Shown: in pieces, positions 1-5,433 of the stretch
Layout: the number at the start of each line of letters is the position of its first letter
Position numbering within the stretch: position 1 is the stretch's first letter
Assembly (NCBI GenBank): GCA_945876305.1
Contig: CAMCOB010000084.1
Span: 1-5,879, forward strand
Reading direction: 5' to 3'
Source: Bifidobacterium breve
GTDB taxonomy: Bacteria; Actinomycetota; Thermoleophilia; Miltoncostaeales; Miltoncostaeaceae
Length of the DNA stretch: 5,879 nucleotides
Translations under genes and position numbers: made by a program
The notes under the pieces: generated by a model
Told to the model about the DNA's origin: nothing
Databases searched by the model: none
What the model saw: the letters and a program-made list of their open reading frames with translations, nothing else

Positions 1-747
1 CGGGTGATCGACTGCATGATGGTTCCCACCCGTGGGCCCGTGCAGGCAGCGCATCCCGGCATGTTCATCCGCCAGGTGGTGGTGCTTGAGGGCGAGGTGG
101 AGATCGGAATGGTCACCCGCCTGCGCTACGCCTACGGGCGCAACGCACCAAGGTGGCGCACAGAGGGCCGCAAGATCATCGGCTACGGCCCCGGACTCAC
201 CATTGAGCTTCAGAGCGAGGTGCGTCTTCGTGGCTACGGCGTCGACGTGGGGGGAACCACGATCCTCTCCGCGGGCGATCGCCGCATCATGGCGCTGCGC
301 TGGCAGGACCCGAGCGCCAAGGGCACCGATCTGCGCCGCACGGTTGAAGAGACCGCGCTGTTCTGGCGCATGTGGGGTGCCGACTGCGACAACGACATGC
401 GGGCAATCCTGCTGAAGGGGATGATGTACCACCCCACCGGCGCCATGGTGCGCTCGGTCACCACCTCATACGGCGATGGCCCCAAGGCCGATGGACGCCT
501 GGCATGGATGGAAGACCAGCACCGCGCAGTGACCGTGTTCAACGATCTCGGCTACAGCCGCGAGGCCGAGTACGTGCAGAAATGGATCGACACCGCAGGC
601 CCCGGGGGACCCGTCCGTGACATGTCCGGACAGGAGCCGCCGGCCGAGGCACGCGTTGACGACATCACCGCGGAGGTTGCGGTGGGGATGCCCCCCGGCG
701 ATGCCAGGGGAAACATTCCCTACCTGCCCGATCTCCTCGACGGCTAG
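1..747 (+). CDS. GH15 (glucoamylase/trehalase)-like protein, 5' end outside window, catalytic barrel missing
   Basis: The frame is open to the left edge, and family-like sequence (RVIDCMMVP, resembling the GH15 'vtDfMp' strand) begins at the first codon, so the GTG at 4 is not taken as the start. Numbering from the first visible codon, residues 1-125 look like the N-terminal beta-sandwich domain of GH15 enzymes: a YGR-aP-W block at 45-52, GPGL at 63-66, and the E-T-x-x-F-W-x-x-W helix at 117-125. Residues 145-197 match the entry into the (alpha/alpha)6 barrel: HPTGAMVRSVTTS, then DLGYSREAEYVQKWID. The usual WDYRYCWLRDA substrate segment is reduced to RLAWMEDQ (166-173). The protein then ends in an acidic Pro/Gly-rich tail, roughly 300 or more residues short of a normal GH15 enzyme, so the general acid and base glutamates are absent. 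Hydrolase activity is therefore unlikely; a carbohydrate-binding or structural role, or a decaying gene, are both possible. Family assignment is fairly sure; function is not. Confidence 0.72.
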   Translation, partial: RVIDCMMVPTRGPVQAAHPGMFIRQVVVLEGEVEIGMVTRLRYAYGRNAPRWRTEGRKIIGYGPGLTIELQSEVRLRGYGVDVGGTTILSAGDRRIMALRWQDPSAKGTDLRRTVEETALFWRMWGADCDNDMRAILLKGMMYHPTGAMVRSVTTSYGDGPKADGRLAWMEDQHRAVTVFNDLGYSREAEYVQKWIDTAGPGGPVRDMSGQEPPAEARVDDITAEVAVGMPPGDARGNIPYLPDLLDG

Positions 748-753
748 ACACCC

Positions 754-1092
754 ATGGACTGGGGGATCCTCTGGAGGGCCACGCTGTGCCAGGCGATTGT
801 CGTCGCCGTTCTGGGCGCGACGACCGGACTCACCCTCCCCCACTCGTTCTTTGAGACCTGGGGCTGGCTCATCGGGCCGGCTGCATGGCTCATCGCCACA
901 TATGTGACGGTACGTGTGGTGCACCTGCCGCTGGTGCCCACATTTGCGGGTGCCATCGTTGCCGGGCTCATCAGTCTGCTGGGCGTGTTCACCGGCCAGC
1001 ACTGGACCGGGTCGGCAATCGCCATCGTGCTGTTTGCACTGTGGTGCGGCTGGCAGGGGCGGCGGCCGGAACTGCGACTCAGCGCGGCCTGA
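754..1092 (+). CDS. Small four-helix integral membrane protein, unknown function
   Basis: This 112-residue protein is almost entirely hydrophobic, with four likely membrane segments at about residues 9-28, 36-56, 62-80 and 86-100. Short loops separate them, and a basic tail (QGRRPELRLSAA) follows. The tail suggests a cytoplasmic C-terminus under the positive-inside rule. It is Trp-rich (W3, W7, W36, W38, W45, W84, W97, W100). I recognise no family or catalytic motif. The ATG at 754 lies six bases after the stop of the GH15-like gene, in the same reading frame, with no clear Shine-Dalgarno sequence. Translation may therefore depend on ribosomes finishing the upstream gene. Tight spacing on the same strand suggests co-transcription with the GH15-like gene. 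The coding call rests on the coherent membrane-helix pattern and on fit between neighbours; function is unknown. Confidence 0.72.
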   Translation: MDWGILWRATLCQAIVVAVLGATTGLTLPHSFFETWGWLIGPAAWLIATYVTVRVVHLPLVPTFAGAIVAGLISLLGVFTGQHWTGSAIAIVLFALWCGWQGRRPELRLSAA

Positions 1093-1103
1093 TCACTCTG
1101 GCG

Positions 1104-1109
1104 TAAACT
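1104..1109 (+). promoter_or_regulatory. Probable -10 box (TAAACT) of a leaderless promoter
   Basis: TAAACT fits the actinobacterial TANNNT -10 consensus and ends seven bases before the ATG at 1117. That spacing would put the transcription start on the A of the start codon. There is no Shine-Dalgarno sequence in front of this ATG, as expected for a leaderless transcript. No recognisable -35 element is seen about 17 bases upstream. It lies in the 24-base gap after the membrane-protein gene, so the beta-helix gene could be expressed independently of its upstream neighbours. Confidence 0.5.
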
Positions 1110-1116
1110 CCGTCTC

Positions 1117-2949
1117 ATGTTTGTGCGATCGGCAGGACGGGGTGCCCTTCTGGCGCTTGGCTGTGCGGCCATCGCCGCCACCACTACTGGGTTTGCAGAT
1201 GGACAGGCGCTCAACCCCATCTCCGTGGACCCCCTTCACGGAAGTGACGCGCAGTGTGTGATCACCCCGCTGGCGCCGTGCGCGACGCTGAGCGGGGCGC
1301 GCGCGGCGATTGCCGCCCTCCCTGTGGCCGGACCGGCTGTGGCCATCACGCTGGCCTCGGGATTCCACGTGCTTGACCGCTCGCTGGAATTCGGTCTCAC
1401 CACCCGGAAGGTGAATATCAGCGGCCCTGGTGGGATCGGGGCGGTTATCCGGCTGGGCGCACCCCAGCCGGGGCAGACTCCCCACATCACGCTCGCCGGC
1501 AGCACGATCCGCGCCCTGGCCATCGCGGGTACCCACATGCGTGATCCAGCCAGTCCCGCCAACGTGATCCTCCTGATGGCCGCGTCATCCATGCGGGGCG
1601 TGACGCTGGCAGTACGCGATGTCGACGGGGCACCGCTCGTGGCAGTGGACGGCGTCTCCACCATCTCGCAGAGCAGCATCACGGCGCTCGGCGGTGGCGC
1701 CAGGCCAGCGGTGCAACTGTTCGATGGCACGATTGATCGCAGCACGGTCTCGGGCAACGTCAGTACCACTGCCACTGACCGCGCCCGGGGAATGACGATC
1801 TCGTCCTCGGCCGTGCTCGGCATGCTCGAGGCCCGCAAGGGCCGACTCGACGTGGGCAACTCGATCATCGCCAACGTGCTGCCGTCGCAGCAGGCGCTGA
1901 TGGTCACCCATGCGCCGGGTGGCGTGGGGGCACCGAGTAGCCGCGTACAGCTCACGCTCTCAACGGTGTACGAGGCGGCCGGGGCGCAGTGCCGCGATGC
2001 CATCTCCATCTCCGGCCGGAACGAACAGGGCGCGTCGGCCTCGCTCGCGTCGCTCGCGGGCGTGATCAGCGCTGGAAGCAGCCAGTGCATTCCATCCGCA
2101 GTGAGGCTCGGAGTGAACCCGGCACCGGCATGGGGGGTCCGCGCGACCGGCGAGGCCGTGTTCACATCGGTGGGGCCGTCCCTTCTCTGGAGTCAGCCCG
2201 CACCCCGCGACATCAACCACCTCGTCGTGGCCGGGGGCGGAGGAGTGGTGGCGGGAAGCTGGCGGGCAGCCGACCCACGCTTTCTCTCGGATGTCAACCC
2301 GCTTTCACCCGACCTGCGCGCGCTCACCCCGCAGATCGGGTCGCCCGTGGTTGACGGGTCCGACGATGCCTCGGTACGTGCTGCCGCCGCGGCATATGCC
2401 GCCGACGTGTTCGGGAATCCACGTCGGGCAGGCGCGCACATCGACCTCGGCGCCATCGAGTTGCAGCCGCTGGCCCTCGGACCCATCGGGCGCCTTCCCG
2501 GAGTGCCGGGGATCGACCTCGGGGGCAACGGGGACGGTGCCCTCGTGCCCATCGCCCAGGGTCTTGATGGCGTGCCCGACGCACCCGGTGGCCCTGTGGC
2601 CGGTCAGCCGCCCACAGGCGAGGCGGCGACCGGCGCAATCGATGACGACCGGCCGCAGGTCCGCGTGCGCCTCACGGTGCCGCGCACCACCCCGCTGCAT
2701 GGGCCGCTCCGTGTTCGCGTATGGGCGTCGGGCAAAGCACGCGCTGCGCTTGTCATCAGACGCCCGGCACGAGGGGGCCGTAGCCGGGTGATGGGTGTCG
2801 CGGTGGTGCGGTTCTCCCACCGGGGCACACGGTGGGCCACGCTGCGCCTCAACTCGGGGGTGCGTCGCGGTCGGTCAACGGTGACCGTGGTAGCCACGGC
2901 CCCCGGCTCGCTGCCGGGGACCGATCTCGGTCGTACGGTCCTGCGCTAG
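1117..2949 (+). CDS. Secreted right-handed parallel beta-helix protein (choice-of-anchor-Q type) with basic C-terminal beta module
   Basis: The 610-residue product begins with a Sec-type signal peptide: R4 and R8, a hydrophobic core at about 10-25, and likely cleavage near GQA|L (31/32). C16 follows A-L-G, a poor lipobox, so a lipoprotein is less likely. Residues 36-62 carry the pattern common at the start of extracellular beta-helix proteins (VDPLHGSDAQC ... PCATLSGA); C47 and C55 could form a disulfide. From about 75 to 400 there are short repeated beta strands rich in I/V/S/T/G, as in pectate-lyase-like folds. The 408-449 segment (GSPVVDGSD ... FGNPRR ... DLGAIE) is the closing motif of choice-of-anchor-Q proteins. 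A Gly/Pro-rich linker (about 450-510) leads to an Arg-rich, probably Ig-like beta domain (513-608). No lyase active site is recognised, so a cell-surface binding or adhesion role is an inference. Its stop overlaps the stop of the convergent dehydrogenase gene. Confidence 0.8.
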   Translation: MFVRSAGRGALLALGCAAIAATTTGFADGQALNPISVDPLHGSDAQCVITPLAPCATLSGARAAIAALPVAGPAVAITLASGFHVLDRSLEFGLTTRKVNISGPGGIGAVIRLGAPQPGQTPHITLAGSTIRALAIAGTHMRDPASPANVILLMAASSMRGVTLAVRDVDGAPLVAVDGVSTISQSSITALGGGARPAVQLFDGTIDRSTVSGNVSTTATDRARGMTISSSAVLGMLEARKGRLDVGNSIIANVLPSQQALMVTHAPGGVGAPSSRVQLTLSTVYEAAGAQCRDAISISGRNEQGASASLASLAGVISAGSSQCIPSAVRLGVNPAPAWGVRATGEAVFTSVGPSLLWSQPAPRDINHLVVAGGGGVVAGSWRAADPRFLSDVNPLSPDLRALTPQIGSPVVDGSDDASVRAAAAAYAADVFGNPRRAGAHIDLGAIELQPLALGPIGRLPGVPGIDLGGNGDGALVPIAQGLDGVPDAPGGPVAGQPPTGEAATGAIDDDRPQVRVRLTVPRTTPLHGPLRVRVWASGKARAALVIRRPARGGRSRVMGVAVVRFSHRGTRWATLRLNSGVRRGRSTVTVVATAPGSLPGTDLGRTVLR

Positions 2950-2964
2950 ATCATCTGGGGACCG
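2885..2964. terminator. Cluster of perfect inverted repeats at the convergent gene ends, possible U-less two-way terminator
   Basis: Four uninterrupted stems follow one another. CCGTGG/CCACGG has a 3-base loop (2885-2899). CCCCGG/CCGGGG has a 7-base loop (2901-2919). GACCG/CGGTC has a 4-base loop (2919-2932). CGGTCC/GGACCG has a 17-base loop (2936-2964). The last loop holds the CTAG that contains both stop codons. Stems 2 and 3 share base 2919, so they cannot both form in full. None is followed by a T-run on either strand, so this is not a classical intrinsic terminator; U-less hairpins are proposed to act in actinobacteria. GC-rich coding DNA forms hairpins by chance, and the first three lie inside the reading frame. 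Confidence 0.35.
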
Positions 2965-4046
2965 GCGCTGTCACCAAGCGCCTCCCACACATCCAACTTC
3001 GAGCGCACCCGTCGGATGACCTCGTCAGTGAAGTGGGTGGTGGAGCAGTCGCCGCCGAGGTCGGGCGTGCGTACGCCGTCAGACACCGCTTCGAGCGCCC
3101 CCTCGTAGATGGCGCGGGAGGCGCGGGATGCCTCGTCGGATCGCATGTACCCGAGCACCGCAGCACCAGCCAGGATCATGGCCAACGGGTTGGCGACGTC
3201 CTTGCCGAATAGTGTGGGAGCGGTGCCATGCGGCGCCTCGGCCATCACCACCGATGGACGGAAGTCGTCGTCGAATGCCAGAAGCAGCGACTCGGCCCCG
3301 GCGATGGTGCCGAACAGCTGCAGCACCATGTCCGACAACAGGTCGCCGTCACGGTTGAGCGATGGCACCACCAGGGTCTCGCCCGAATGGCTCACGAGCA
3401 CGGCGTACAGCGCATCGATGAGCGTGGGCTTGTAGGTGATGTCCGGGTAGCGGCCCGATGCCGCGTCCAGCTCCTCTTTGAGCATGCCCTCGTAGACCGG
3501 TGAGACCGTCCACTTAGGGCCACCGATCACCGTGGCATTCATGCGGACCGCCTGCTGGAACGAGAACTCCGCCACCGCGCGGCACACCCGGCGCGAGATG
3601 TGCTCTTCCCGCCACGCCACCTCATCCATGCCCTCGCCCTCACGCCACTCCCTGGCCCCGTATGCATCGTCAACGGCCATGCGCACCACCGAAATGGGAG
3701 CGTGTACGCCCCCGATGGGACGCACGCCGGGAATGCGGCGCCCGGTGCGGATGATCACACGACCATTGATCTCGGTGCGCAGGATTGCGTTGGGGCTACC
3801 CACCCCACCTGTCTCCTCGGGCGTCACGGTGGCTGCCTTCAGGCCATACCCGGTGCGACGCAGCGCCTGGGCGGCGTCGTGCACCACCCCGTTGTTGCTC
3901 GCCCGGCGGGCGGCAAGTGAAAGGTCGTACCGCTCAACGGCAAGTGTGATGCCGATGACGTCCGGAGCCATCACGCGGAGCGACTGCTCCAGCAATTCCT
4001 GGCCTGTTTCGTCGCCCTCCATCACTACAAGTGTCGGTGAGCTCAT
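2946..4046 (-). CDS. Isocitrate/isopropylmalate dehydrogenase family protein, isocitrate-type active site
   Basis: The 366-residue product is a full-length member of the NAD(P)-dependent beta-decarboxylating dehydrogenases, cytosolic enzymes that oxidise 2-R-hydroxy acids with loss of CO2. The N-terminus has GDETGQELL in place of GDGIGpE. Residues that match the E. coli isocitrate dehydrogenase substrate site in exact spacing are S84, N86, R90, R100, R122 and Y129. K178 (GGPKWT) fits the catalytic lysine, and D211, D235 and D239 (NRDGDLLSD) the metal ligands. The cofactor loop reads PHGTAPTLFGKDVANP (272-287): T278 and L279 replace the Lys-Tyr pair that selects NADP in E. coli, and A285 replaces Val, which favours NAD or an unusual preference. 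The C-terminal TPDLGG ... FTDEV block (327-343) is also family-typical. The start at 4046 fits the family N-terminus and the -10 box just upstream. Isocitrate is the best guess; isopropylmalate, homoisocitrate, tartrate or another acid cannot be excluded. Confidence 0.88.
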   Translation of the reverse strand: MSSPTLVVMEGDETGQELLEQSLRVMAPDVIGITLAVERYDLSLAARRASNNGVVHDAAQALRRTGYGLKAATVTPEETGGVGSPNAILRTEINGRVIIRTGRRIPGVRPIGGVHAPISVVRMAVDDAYGAREWREGEGMDEVAWREEHISRRVCRAVAEFSFQQAVRMNATVIGGPKWTVSPVYEGMLKEELDAASGRYPDITYKPTLIDALYAVLVSHSGETLVVPSLNRDGDLLSDMVLQLFGTIAGAESLLLAFDDDFRPSVVMAEAPHGTAPTLFGKDVANPLAMILAGAAVLGYMRSDEASRASRAIYEGALEAVSDGVRTPDLGGDCSTTHFTDEVIRRVRSKLDVWEALGDSAGPQMI

Positions 4047-4052
4047 GCCGCC

Positions 4053-4058
4053 ACTCTA
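4053..4058 (-). promoter_or_regulatory. Probable -10 box (TAGAGT) of a leaderless promoter for the dehydrogenase
   Basis: On the - strand TAGAGT matches TANNNT and ends six bases before the ATG at 4046, placing transcription initiation at or next to the start codon. The six-base gap (GGCGGC) is too close to the ATG to be a good Shine-Dalgarno site. No convincing -35 is present; a TTGAAC lies only eight bases upstream of the -10. This is the second gene in the window with this arrangement. Confidence 0.45.
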
Positions 4059-4071
4059 TGCCCCGGGTTCA

Positions 4072-4120
4072 ACGGTCAGGATCGATGGAACACCAGTGCG
4101 ACAACCGCGTGACGGTCAGG
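4072..4120. repeat. Short direct repeat (ACGGTCAGG x2) upstream of the dehydrogenase gene
   Basis: Two identical 9-base copies, at 4072-4080 and 4112-4120, start exactly 40 bases apart in the 155-base intergenic space (4047-4201). On the - strand they read CCTGACCGT and lie upstream of the dehydrogenase -10 box, so they could be paired regulator sites. Two short copies in GC-rich DNA may also be chance. The rest of the gap shows no coding potential, RNA gene or clear terminator. Confidence 0.25.
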
Positions 4121-4201
4121 GCGCCGGAACCTGTGCAGCCGCACGGAGCATCAGGCCGTGGACGCCGCCCTGCCGAAGATCATTCAAGATGATGCAGCAG
4201 A

Positions 4202-4612
4202 TCATGCAGGCGCGTGCGTGAACCCGAGCTCGGCGTAATGCGACCAATCGACCTCGATGAGGTACTGCGTGCCCTGATCAGCCCGCCACGGAAATGGCTC
4301 GCCGGTGTACTTGACGGACAGGCGGTCCATGGCCTCAAGGGCCTCGGCGCCGTGGCGGGTCTCGGCCACGTGCCCGCGAAGCTGTCCGCCCCGGTACGGG
4401 TTCTCGAAGTCGATGATGGAGATGGCCACGCGGCCGTCGCGCGCCAGGTTCTTGGCCTTGCGGCTCTCTGGGCCGCCCGTGAAGATGGTGACGAAGTCGC
4501 CCTCCATGCCGCCCCACATCGCCACCGAGCTCGGTGAGCCGTCAGGCATGAGTGTGGCCACGTGCACGTAGTTGGCACGCTCAATCAGATCCCGCAGCCG
4601 TTCGTCAATCAT
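4202..4612 (-). CDS. PPOX-class probable F420-dependent enzyme (pyridoxamine-phosphate-oxidase-like split-barrel)
   Basis: This 136-residue protein has the size and layout of the Rv1155-like PPOX family, cytosolic split-beta-barrel proteins that bind F420 or FMN and usually act as dimers. Residues 16-34 (VHVATLMPDGSPSSVAMWG) form the first barrel strands. RKAKNL (51-56), after the TGGPES turn, is the expected cofactor-phosphate binding segment. VAISIIDFENPYRGGQLRG (62-80) is the family core, and KYTGEPFPW (101-109) its conserved later motif. The start is set at 4612 rather than an in-frame ATG at 4636: the family begins here, a strong GGGAGGAG lies just upstream, and the ATG overlaps the pyrF stop as ATGA. 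It is the last gene of the AEC-pyrF-PPOX operon. The substrate cannot be read from sequence; members include F420H2-dependent reductases and biliverdin reductases. F420 rather than FMN use is inferred from family similarity. Confidence 0.88.
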   Translation of the reverse strand: MIDERLRDLIERANYVHVATLMPDGSPSSVAMWGGMEGDFVTIFTGGPESRKAKNLARDGRVAISIIDFENPYRGGQLRGHVAETRHGAEALEAMDRLSVKYTGEPFPWRADQGTQYLIEVDWSHYAELGFTHAPA

Positions 4613-5433
4613 CTGTGCTCCTCCCAGATGTTCCACACCATGTTGCGCAGGTCGCGTGCCGCCTGCGCCGGATCGTCGGCGTAGATCACGGATCGACTGG
4701 CCGACACCAGCGCGCCGTGGGCACGGCCGGCGAATGCCGGGCCGAGCTCAGCCGGGTCGCCGCCCTGCGCCCCCACTCCGGGGAGCAGAAATGGCTGGTC
4801 GGGCATCAGCTCGCGCAGCCGGTGGATACGCTCGGGCACCGTTGCCCCGACGACCGCGCCGATTGACGATCCCTGACCGGGCACAGTGGTGGTCCGCCCC
4901 CACTGGCGTACGCGGTCGGCCACGGCCTCGTGCCACGGGCGGCCGTCGGCCATCTCAAGATCCTCCAGTTCTGCTGCTCCCGGGTTGGAGGTGCGCACGA
5001 GGACGAAGAGCCCTCTTCCCCCGTGTGCCGCGGCCTCGAGGAACGGCGTGACTGAGTCGGTGCCGAGCATCGGGTTCACCGTGAGGGCGTCGATGGGATC
5101 GCGAAGAAATGCGGCGGCGTAGTGGCGAGTGGTGGCATCCACGTCGCCGCGCTTGGCATCAGCAATTACGAGTAGGCCCGCGTCGGCCGCTGCCTGCGAG
5201 ACCTCCTCGAATGCCTGCCACCCGTCGGCCCCGAAGCGCTCGAAGCAGGCCAGTTGGGGTTTGGCCGCCACGCAGTGCTCGGCGGCCTTTGCGATGACGT
5301 CGGCGCAGAAGTCACGGGCACCGACCGCCCCGCCGTCCACACGTGCCGGGTCGGGATCGAGCCCGAGCACGATCTGGCTGCCGCGCGATGCGACGCGCTG
5401 GGCGAGGCGGGTGCAGAAGGGTGACGTGCTCAT
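4609..5433 (-). CDS. pyrF: Orotidine 5'-phosphate decarboxylase (type 2)
   Basis: PyrF decarboxylates orotidine 5'-monophosphate to UMP, the last step of de novo pyrimidine synthesis, in the cytosol without a cofactor. The 274-residue length fits the type 2 family found in mycobacteria and relatives, longer than the roughly 230-residue E. coli type. VLGLDPDPARV (22-32) is the first strand and loop. KPQLACFERFG (58-68) follows. LVIADAKRGDVDAT (88-101) holds the catalytic D92, K94 and D97. LTVNPMLGTDS (117-127), FVLVRTSNPGA (143-153), LLPGVGAQGGDP (216-227) and the phosphate-binding SASRSVIYA (244-252) complete the TIM barrel. The start is put at 5433, where the family begins and where ATG overlaps the transporter stop as ATGA. 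An in-frame extension to 5496 would run through transporter coding sequence. A weak GGTGG precedes it, so coupling probably aids initiation. The gene overlaps the PPOX start in the same way. No other pyr genes are visible. Confidence 0.95.
   Translation of the reverse strand: MSTSPFCTRLAQRVASRGSQIVLGLDPDPARVDGGAVGARDFCADVIAKAAEHCVAAKPQLACFERFGADGWQAFEEVSQAAADAGLLVIADAKRGDVDATTRHYAAAFLRDPIDALTVNPMLGTDSVTPFLEAAAHGGRGLFVLVRTSNPGAAELEDLEMADGRPWHEAVADRVRQWGRTTTVPGQGSSIGAVVGATVPERIHRLRELMPDQPFLLPGVGAQGGDPAELGPAFAGRAHGALVSASRSVIYADDPAQAARDLRNMVWNIWEEHR
4618..4625 (-). promoter_or_regulatory. Ribosome binding site of the PPOX gene
   Basis: GGGAGGAG on the - strand contains a full GGAGG core seven bases before the ATG at 4612. 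It lies inside the 3' end of pyrF and decides the start codon of the PPOX gene in favour of the ATGA overlap. It is the only strong Shine-Dalgarno sequence seen in the window. Confidence 0.8.

Noticed and set aside
466..1002. A 178-codon open frame on the - strand covering the GH15/membrane-protein junction
   Set aside because: Its product shows no domain or coherent fold, while both + strand frames it opposes have convincing protein features.
1129..1164. Lipoprotein signal in the beta-helix protein (A-L-G-C at residues 13-16)
   Set aside because: The position three before the cysteine is Ala rather than Leu, and the hydrophobic stretch continues past C16 towards a better signal peptidase I site near residue 31.
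1236..2165. A 309-codon open frame on the - strand
   Set aside because: It lies wholly opposite the beta-helix gene, which has a signal peptide and recognisable domains; GC-rich codon bias produces such antisense frames.
4179..4193. ATCAT-TCAAG-ATGAT inverted repeat just downstream of the PPOX gene as a terminator
   Set aside because: The stem is only five mostly A-T pairs and has no following T-run on the - strand.
4047..4201. Possible tRNA or small RNA in the intergenic gap (a GTTGAACCC string recalls a T-arm)
   Set aside because: No cloverleaf or acceptor stem can be drawn around it, and it lies immediately upstream of the dehydrogenase -10 box.
3532..4221. A 229-codon open frame on the + strand
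   Set aside because: It is antisense to the dehydrogenase gene, whose protein shows clear family motifs over its whole length; the + frame product has a low-complexity composition with no domain.
4613..4636. N-terminal extension of the PPOX protein to an upstream ATG
   Set aside because: The ATG at 4612 has a strong GGAGG at the right distance and fits the family start; the extension would read through that ribosome binding site.
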